Source: Dyella solisilvae
GTDB lineage: Bacteria; Pseudomonadota; Gammaproteobacteria; Xanthomonadales; Rhodanobacteraceae
DNA length: 64,000 nt
Reading direction: 5' to 3'
Assembly: GCF_003351225.1 (NCBI RefSeq)
Contig: NZ_QQSY01000002.1
Coordinates: forward strand, 1-64,000
In this document: piece after piece, positions 58,435 through 64,000 of the stretch
Numbering within the stretch: the stretch's first letter is position 1
Layout: every line of letters starts with the position of its first letter
Position numbers and translations under genes: made by a program
The notes under the pieces: generated by a model
Told to the model about the DNA's origin: nothing
Database searches by the model: none
The model's input: the letters and a program-made list of their open reading frames with translations, nothing else

Positions 58435-60282
58435 ATGCGCTTTACCCGCGCCGCAGGTGTCGCCCTGCTGATTTCTCTGGCACTCACCGCCTGCGTACCC
58501 CCGACCGTGGAGCGGTCTCCCGCCGAAATCGCCGCCAGCCAGCAAGCCGACGCGCTGCAGCAGCAAGGCAAGTACGACGATGCGGCGCAGTCGTACCTCG
58601 CGCTGGCACAAACGGGCAGCAACCGTGACCACTATCAGCTGCTCGCCGCCGAGGCCTACCGCCAGGAGGGCCAGCTCGAGCGCGCCACGCCGTTCATCGA
58701 CACCATCCGCCGCCAGCGCCTGAGTGGCGACGAGCCGTCGCGACTGGACCTGTTGCAGGCGGAGCTGGCGCTCAAGCACAACAACGCGCCGCGCGCCCTG
58801 CAGCTCACCACGCAACCCAACATCAGCGTGCCGCCCAGCCTGCAGCTACGCCTGCTGGAATTGCGCTCGCAGGCCATGCAGCAGACCGGCGACCTCTGGG
58901 GCGCCGCGCGCACGCGCGTCGAAATGGACGGCCAACTGCGCGGCCTCGACCAGGCGCAGAACCGCAAGGAGATCGTCACACTGCTGACCCAGCTCGGCGC
59001 CGATCCGCTCAAGCAGCGTGCGGCCGCCATGCAGGCAAGCGACCGCATGTTGCCGTGGGTCAACGAGGCGCTGAGCCAGCTTGGTGTCGCGGTGGCGCGC
59101 CCGGCGCCGACGCTTGAGCAGGAAGTCGGCACGATGATGCCGGGCGAAGGCGCCAACGTGCGCGAAGGCTTCAAGATGCCGGCGCATGTCGCGCTGATCC
59201 TTCCGGCCAGCGGCAACCTCGCCGCCGCCAGCGCCGCGGTCGCCGAAGGCTTCTTCGCCGCGTATGCCGACTCCGGACGCAACCACACGCCGCGTCCGCC
59301 GGTGCGCGTGTACGACACCGGCGGCACGCCCGCCGGCGCCGTCAAGGCCTACCAGCAGGCTGTGACCGATGGTGTGCAGCTGGTCATCGGCCCGCTGACC
59401 CGTGGTGAAGTGTCCGCCCTGTTCGGCCTGCCGCAGCTGCCGGTGGCGCTGCTCGCCCTGAATCACCCGGACGACAAGAGCTTGCCCGCGAGCGGCGTCA
59501 GCGAGTTCGGACTGCTGCCGGAAACCGAAGGCGCCCAGGCGGCCGACCACATGGCAGAAGGCGGTCTGCTCAATGCCTACGTGATCGTCAGCAACGACGA
59601 CTTCGCGCAGCGCGCGGCCAAGGCGTTCCGCGCCGAGCTGGAGTCGCGCGGCGGCAAGGTCGCCGGCATGGGCAACCTCGCCGCCAGCGGCGTCAACTAC
59701 GCCAGCACCATCAGCGGCCTGGGCATGCCGACCGACACGGGCGATGCCGGCGCCAACAACAACACCGGCGTCTTCATCAGCATGCGTCCGCAGCAGGCCC
59801 GCCTGCTGCTGCCCCAGCTCAAACTCGCGCGTGTGAACCTGCCGGTGATCGGCACCTCGCACATCTATGCCGGCACGGACGACGCAGGAGCCAACCGCGA
59901 CCTCGAAGGCGTGGAGTTCTGTGACGCGCCGTGGCTTTTCGACGTGCAGCCAGGCCTGCCGAACCGTAGTGACATCGCCGCGCAGCTGCCGACCGCGCGC
60001 GGCACCTCGGCGCGCCTGTTCGCCTTTGGCATGGATGCGTGGAACCTGGCGCCCTACCTCGACTGGCTGCGCGCCCACCCTGGCAGCTACCTGCCGGGCG
60101 CCAGCGGCCAGCTCACCGCGGACCAGTTCGGCCGCATCCGCCGCGTGCTGGTGTGGGCCCGGTTCCAGGACGGCCTGGCCCGCCCGCTCAACGGCAGCCT
60201 GCAGATGGACAACGCGCCGGCGCTGGCGCCGCCTGTGGATGACAAGCAGCCAGCCACCAGCGATCAGCCCACCGGTCACTGA
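58435..60282 (+). CDS. lpoA: LpoA-family penicillin-binding protein activator lipoprotein
   Basis: A 615-aa outer-membrane lipoprotein. Signal peptide with lipobox LTAC (Cys 20), a TPR-like N-terminal region (about 30-230) and a periplasmic-binding-protein-fold C-terminal domain (HVALILPASGNLAAASAAVAEGFFAAY, GPLTRGEV, VIVSNDDFAQRAAKAF). LpoA stimulates PBP1A from the outer membrane. Start 58435 follows GAAGGGA. Its stop shares one base with the yraN ATG. Confidence 0.9.
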   Translation: MRFTRAAGVALLISLALTACVPPTVERSPAEIAASQQADALQQQGKYDDAAQSYLALAQTGSNRDHYQLLAAEAYRQEGQLERATPFIDTIRRQRLSGDEPSRLDLLQAELALKHNNAPRALQLTTQPNISVPPSLQLRLLELRSQAMQQTGDLWGAARTRVEMDGQLRGLDQAQNRKEIVTLLTQLGADPLKQRAAAMQASDRMLPWVNEALSQLGVAVARPAPTLEQEVGTMMPGEGANVREGFKMPAHVALILPASGNLAAASAAVAEGFFAAYADSGRNHTPRPPVRVYDTGGTPAGAVKAYQQAVTDGVQLVIGPLTRGEVSALFGLPQLPVALLALNHPDDKSLPASGVSEFGLLPETEGAQAADHMAEGGLLNAYVIVSNDDFAQRAAKAFRAELESRGGKVAGMGNLAASGVNYASTISGLGMPTDTGDAGANNNTGVFISMRPQQARLLLPQLKLARVNLPVIGTSHIYAGTDDAGANRDLEGVEFCDAPWLFDVQPGLPNRSDIAAQLPTARGTSARLFAFGMDAWNLAPYLDWLRAHPGSYLPGASGQLTADQFGRIRRVLVWARFQDGLARPLNGSLQMDNAPALAPPVDDKQPATSDQPTGH

Positions 60283-60638
60283 TGCGCGCCGCGGGCGCCG
60301 TCTTTGAGCAACGCGCCTGCACGGAGCTGCAGCGCGCGGGCCTGAAGCTGCTCGCGCGCAACTACACGACCCGCTACGGCGAACTCGACCTGGTGATGCT
60401 CGACGGCGGCGCCGTCGTATTCGTCGAAGTCCGACATCGCCTGACCGCCACGCGTGGCGATGCGGCCGCCTCGGTCAATCGCAGCAAGCAGGCGAAACTG
60501 ATCCAGACGGCCGAACTCTGGCTCGCCAGCCAACCCCAGCACGCCCATCGCTCCTGCCGCTTCGACGTGGTGACCTATGATGGTCCCGCCGAGCAGGTCA
60601 CCATGGCCTGGTGGCGCAACGCATTCGAAGTCGGCTGA
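60282..60638 (+). CDS. yraN: YraN (UPF0102) nuclease-fold protein
   Basis: A 118-aa protein with the restriction-endonuclease-like pattern GAVFEQRACTEL, NYTTRYGELDLVMLDGGAVVFVEVRHR and FDVVTYDG. The function is not firmly known. The coupling to lpoA (TGATG) is the usual arrangement in proteobacteria. Confidence 0.92.
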   Translation: MRAAGAVFEQRACTELQRAGLKLLARNYTTRYGELDLVMLDGGAVVFVEVRHRLTATRGDAAASVNRSKQAKLIQTAELWLASQPQHAHRSCRFDVVTYDGPAEQVTMAWWRNAFEVG

Positions 60639-60833
60639 TCGTGAACCGCGCCGCCGCCCGCGAGCGCATGTCATGACGCGCACCTGTTGATCCAGGCGGA
60701 ATCGGTGGAACGGCAAGCGCCAGGGATCGGGAGGGACCGGCGCTCAGGCCGAACATGGGCGCCTGAGCCGACGAGAACCCCTGTTGGCAGCCTGGGATCG
60801 AGTGCACCAAGCCACGGACATGCAGGAAGGCCG

Positions 60834-61304
60834 ATGACGTCCGTACACATAAGAAAGGCGAACATCGATGACGCGCCGGCGGTCTTCGCGATCCGCCGCG
60901 AGGCCATCCTCGCCCAATGCCGCGACCATTACCCGCCGGGCGACCTGGCGATCTGGACGTCAGGCGAGCTGTCCGCGGCGTTCGCCGCACGCGTCGCTGA
61001 TCAGTTCCTGGTCGCGCTCGTCGACGGCCAGGTGGTTGGCAGCGGAATGATCGACCTGTCGACGGGCAAGATCGACGCGGTATTCGTGCACCCGGCCTGC
61101 ATGCGGCATGGCGTCGGTCGCGCCGTGATGGAGCATCTGGAAACCCTGGCTCGCGGCGCCGGGCTTCCGGCCATTCACCTGGAGTCCACGCTCAACGCGG
61201 CGCCGTTCTATCGGGCACAGGGTTTCGAAGGGGAAAGCCAGTCCCTGTACCAGTCGTCCCTGGGCGTGAGCCTTGCCTGCGTGTGCATGGTCAAGCACCT
61301 GTAG
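60834..61304 (+). CDS. GNAT family N-acetyltransferase
   Basis: A 156-aa acetyltransferase: VHIRKANIDDAPAVFAIRREAI at the N-terminus, the acetyl-CoA loop HPACMRHGVGRAVMEHLE (R-x-x-G-x-G/A type) and LESTLNAAPFYRAQGFEGE. Acceptor unknown. The start at 60834 follows AGGAAGG; an open frame extends 49 codons further without similarity. Stands alone. Confidence 0.83.
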   Translation: MTSVHIRKANIDDAPAVFAIRREAILAQCRDHYPPGDLAIWTSGELSAAFAARVADQFLVALVDGQVVGSGMIDLSTGKIDAVFVHPACMRHGVGRAVMEHLETLARGAGLPAIHLESTLNAAPFYRAQGFEGESQSLYQSSLGVSLACVCMVKHL

Positions 61305-61344
61305 GGGCGCCCGGAACCACGGTCCCATTCGTCATACGGCGTCA

Positions 61345-61369
61345 CCTGCCCCCAAGCAGTTTGGGCAGG
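61345..61369. repeat. CCTGCCC hairpin, REP-like
   Basis: CCTGCCC (61345-61351) pairs with GGGCAGG (61363-61369), followed by AC as in the elements at 6452-6476 and 38028-38047. It lies 40 bases after the GNAT gene and may serve as its terminator. Confidence 0.45.
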
Positions 61370-61471
61370 ACACGAGGCTCCGGCTTCTACGGGCGCGGGC
61401 CGCTTCTCGACGAATTGCACATGAATCGTCATGCACACTGACCCGCGTCACCGGGCGCCAGGGGAGTCGCC

Positions 61472-62962
61472 ATGCTTCGGGCTCTGCTCAAGTTGGGCAA
61501 GTGGACGTTTCTCGTTGTCCTGATTTTCCTGGTCTCCCTGCTGGCCATCCGCGCCTGGGATTCGCAACGCGGGGCGCCGCTGGCGACCTGGCAGACCTAC
61601 GTGCCGCACGAGCTGACGGCTGCCCAGATCGATGCCACCGACTGGCCCGGCTACCTCGCTGCTGAGCAACGCGTGTTCGACGAAGTGCGCCGCCAGGTGA
61701 CCGAGAAGCTGAAGCCCTCCGAGCGGGTCCTCACCAACCGCTACTACGAAGGCGCGCCGATGTACCCCGGCCACTTTGTTCACGACTGGAATCGCTCCTA
61801 CGTGCTCGAACCGGCGGGCAAGCCGGTGGGCGCCGTCGTGCTGATCCACGGCCTCACGGATGCGCCGTACAGCCTGCGCAACATCGCCGAGCTCTATCGT
61901 GCACGCGGCTTCGTGGCGATCGGCCTGCGCGTGCCGGGCCACGGCACGGTGCCCGCTGCGCTGACCAAGGCGCAATGGCCCGACTGGATGGCCGCCACTC
62001 GCCTTGCCATGCGCGAAGCTCGCCGGCGCGTCGGCCCACAAGCGCCCATCCACATGGTCGGTTACTCCAACGGCGGCGCGCTGGCGGTGAAATACACGAT
62101 GGACGCCATCGAGCAGCACGATCTGCCGATGCCCACCCGACTTGTGCTGCTGTCACCGATGATCGGGGTGACGCGCTTTGCGCGCTTCGCCGGACTTGCC
62201 GGCTTGCCCGCCGTGTTGCCGGCGTTCGCCAAGGCCGCCTGGCTCGATCTGCTGCCGGAATACAACCCGTTCAAGTACAACTCGTTCCCGGTCAACGCGG
62301 CTCGACAGACTTATCTGCTGACCGATGTGGTCCGCCGCCAGCTGCAACGCCTGGCCCGTGATCACCGCCTGTCGGCCCTGCCACCCATGCTCACCTTCCA
62401 GTCCGTGGTCGACGACACCGTGAGTGCGCCGGCGGTGACGCGCACGCTTTACGCGCAGCTGCCGGACAACGGCAGCGAGATCGTGCTGTTCGACGTAAAC
62501 CGCAACCGTCGCTTCGACTCGCTGCTCAGCGAAAGCTCGCGGCAGGCCTTGCAGAACCTGCTGCCGCCCGCGCCGCGCCTCTACCGGACCACCGTGGTCA
62601 CCAACGCGGCCGAGAACGACAGCCACACGGTGGCGCGCATTACCGAGCCGCGACAGGTGCAAGTGATGGTGACGCCGCTTTCCATCCTGTACCCGGACGA
62701 CATCTTCTCGCTGTCGCACATCGCCCTGCCGTTTCCACCGAACGATCCGCTCTACGGCACCAAGCCCGACCCATCCGAGAACTTCGGCATCCATCTCGGC
62801 ACCCAGGCGCCGCGCGGCGAGCGCGGGGCGCTGGTTCTCGACCTCGACGCGGTGCTGCGGATTTCGTCCAATCCGTTCTACCCGTATGTGCATGAGCGCA
62901 TCGATGGCGTGATCCCCAGCTCCACTGCCGGCCAGACCCCATCGCCAACGGCTGCCCGCTGA
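61472..62962 (+). CDS. Membrane-anchored alpha/beta hydrolase
   Basis: A 496-aa protein with one N-terminal helix (about 9-26, GKWTFLVVLIFLVSLLAI) that should leave the hydrolase domain in the periplasm. Oxyanion region VVLIHGLTDAPYSLRNIA, nucleophile elbow MVGYSNGGALAV (Ser about residue 194) and FQSVVDDTVSAPAV with a plausible acid residue are seen. Substrate unknown; lipase/esterase-like. Confidence 0.82.
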   Translation: MLRALLKLGKWTFLVVLIFLVSLLAIRAWDSQRGAPLATWQTYVPHELTAAQIDATDWPGYLAAEQRVFDEVRRQVTEKLKPSERVLTNRYYEGAPMYPGHFVHDWNRSYVLEPAGKPVGAVVLIHGLTDAPYSLRNIAELYRARGFVAIGLRVPGHGTVPAALTKAQWPDWMAATRLAMREARRRVGPQAPIHMVGYSNGGALAVKYTMDAIEQHDLPMPTRLVLLSPMIGVTRFARFAGLAGLPAVLPAFAKAAWLDLLPEYNPFKYNSFPVNAARQTYLLTDVVRRQLQRLARDHRLSALPPMLTFQSVVDDTVSAPAVTRTLYAQLPDNGSEIVLFDVNRNRRFDSLLSESSRQALQNLLPPAPRLYRTTVVTNAAENDSHTVARITEPRQVQVMVTPLSILYPDDIFSLSHIALPFPPNDPLYGTKPDPSENFGIHLGTQAPRGERGALVLDLDAVLRISSNPFYPYVHERIDGVIPSSTAGQTPSPTAAR

Positions 62963-63014
62963 GTCGCGGGCCAGGCTACGCCCGAGGACGGCCCGCAGTG
63001 GGATACTTCGGGCC

Positions 63015-64000
63015 ATGAAGCTACCCGACGCCCTGCTTGCCGCCCTTCGCTCTCATTTTGCCGAGGGCTCCTTGACGACCGACATGGCCGAGCGTCTCGC
63101 CTACGCCTACGACAATTCGCGACGCAACGCGCTGCCGGATGCCGTGGCCTTTCCCACCACGCACGAACAGGTCGAAGCCCTGGTAGGTCTCTGCCGCGAG
63201 CATCGCGTGCCGGTGATCGCCCGTGGGCGCGGCACCAACACTACCGGCGCCACGGTGCCGGTCGATGGCGGCGTGGTGGTGAGTTTCGAGCGCATGAACC
63301 GCATCGTGCGCATCGACCCCGACAACCGTCTGGCCGTGGTGGAACCCGGCGTGCTCAACGGCGACCTGCAGCAGGCGCTCAAGCCGCATGGTTTCTTCTG
63401 GCCGCCTGACCCGACCTCATCCCCCTGGTGCAGCGTCGGCGGGAACCTCGCCTGCAATTCAGCCGGCCCACGCACCGTGAAGTACGGCAGCCCGCGCGAG
63501 AACACGCTGGGGCTGCGTGCAGTGGCCGGCACAGGCGAGGGCTTCCGTTGCGGCACCTACACCAGCAAGGGCGCCACCGGCTACGACCTGACGCGCCTGC
63601 TGATCGGCTCGGAAGGCACGTTGGCGCTGATCACCGAGGCCACGCTCAAGCTCACGCCCAAGCCCTCGGGCCTTCGCACCATGCGCGCCACCTACCGTGA
63701 CGTGGGCGCCGCCGCCCGCGCCGTCGCGCGCATCATGGCCCAACCGGTGACGCCCTGCGCGTTGGAGTTCATCGACGACGTGGCATTGAAGCTGGCGCGC
63801 GACCATGGCGGCGACAGCGTGCCGGTGGCTGGCGCGATGCTGATGATCGAGGTCGATGGCGAGCCTGATACCTTGCCCAGCGCGGTCGAGGCCGTGTCGC
63901 GCGCCGCGCGCGGTGAAGGTCTGGAAGAACTGAAGGTCGCCCAGACCGCCGAAGAGACACAGGCGCTGTGGTCGGCACGCAAGGCGTTGTCGCCCGCGCA
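63015..64000 (+). CDS. FAD-linked oxidase, GlcD/D-lactate dehydrogenase type (cut by window end)
   Basis: At least 328 residues without a stop before the window ends. The FAD_binding_4 domain is clear: PTTHEQVEALVGLCREHRVPVIARGRGTN, NRLAVVEPGVLNGDLQQAL, PWCSVGGNLACNSAGPRTVKYG and LIGSEGTLALITEATLKL; the FAD-oxidase C-terminal domain begins at about residue 225. Probably oxidises a 2-hydroxy acid. Which one cannot be told without the missing C-terminus. Confidence 0.88.
   Translation, partial: MKLPDALLAALRSHFAEGSLTTDMAERLAYAYDNSRRNALPDAVAFPTTHEQVEALVGLCREHRVPVIARGRGTNTTGATVPVDGGVVVSFERMNRIVRIDPDNRLAVVEPGVLNGDLQQALKPHGFFWPPDPTSSPWCSVGGNLACNSAGPRTVKYGSPRENTLGLRAVAGTGEGFRCGTYTSKGATGYDLTRLLIGSEGTLALITEATLKLTPKPSGLRTMRATYRDVGAAARAVARIMAQPVTPCALEFIDDVALKLARDHGGDSVPVAGAMLMIEVDGEPDTLPSAVEAVSRAARGEGLEELKVAQTAEETQALWSARKALSPA

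Overview
The window reads as a chromosomal segment of a high-GC gammaproteobacterium of the Xanthomonadales/Lysobacterales, most likely family Rhodanobacteraceae (Dyella/Rhodanobacter/Luteibacter-like). This is inferred from gene order (mraZ-to-secA with dciA and an M23 peptidase after lpxC; lptD-surA-pdxA-rsmA-apaG-apaH; rnpB between mraZ and rsmI) and from protein character, not from a database search.

Positions 1-6,300 are an accessory region, visibly more AT-rich at its left end. It holds two small membrane-protein genes spaced by a GTCCGC palindrome, a DUF2971 protein, an overlapping pair made of an unknown 276-aa protein and a HEPN-type protein, a truncated 'mobile mystery protein A' regulator, and several small genes associated with five copies of a TAGTCAACTGGTTGC repeat, including an archaeal/eukaryotic-type peptidyl-tRNA hydrolase (PTH2) and a HAD-like protein. 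Its right edge coincides with a decapitated ssb gene (start and nine codons only), which looks like a recombination junction.

6,540-16,512 (minus strand) is a complete Kdp high-affinity potassium system: a one-helix micropeptide, kdpF, kdpA, kdpB, a 67-aa protein, a BBP2-type outer-membrane barrel, kdpC, and the sensor/regulator pair kdpD-kdpE. The barrel and the 67-aa gene sit between kdpB and kdpC. Next come a DedA-rhodanese fusion, gamma-glutamyltransferase and an MFS exporter.

21,076-35,157 is housekeeping: octaprenyl diphosphate synthase (ispB), a dienelactone hydrolase-like protein, two ubiquinone hydroxylases (ubiI-like, ubiH), a BtuM-like cobalamin transporter with PduO-type adenosyltransferase and a histone-deacetylase-family protein, msrB, then the outer-membrane/ribosome operon lptD-surA-pdxA-rsmA-apaG-apaH.

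35,263-56,670 (mostly minus strand) is secA, an M23 peptidase, dciA (plus strand), lpxC and the whole division and cell wall (dcw) cluster mraZ-rsmH-ftsL-ftsI-murE-murF-mraY-ftsW-murG-murC-ddlB-ftsQ-ftsA-ftsZ. Nine of its junctions are 4-base start/stop overlaps, and it is headed by a clear sigma70 promoter overlapped by four MraZ boxes with exact 10-bp period. RNase P RNA, rsmI, lpoA, yraN, a GNAT acetyltransferase, an alpha/beta hydrolase and the start of an FAD-linked oxidase (cut by the window end) close the window. No tRNA, rRNA, CRISPR array, transposase or integrase was found.
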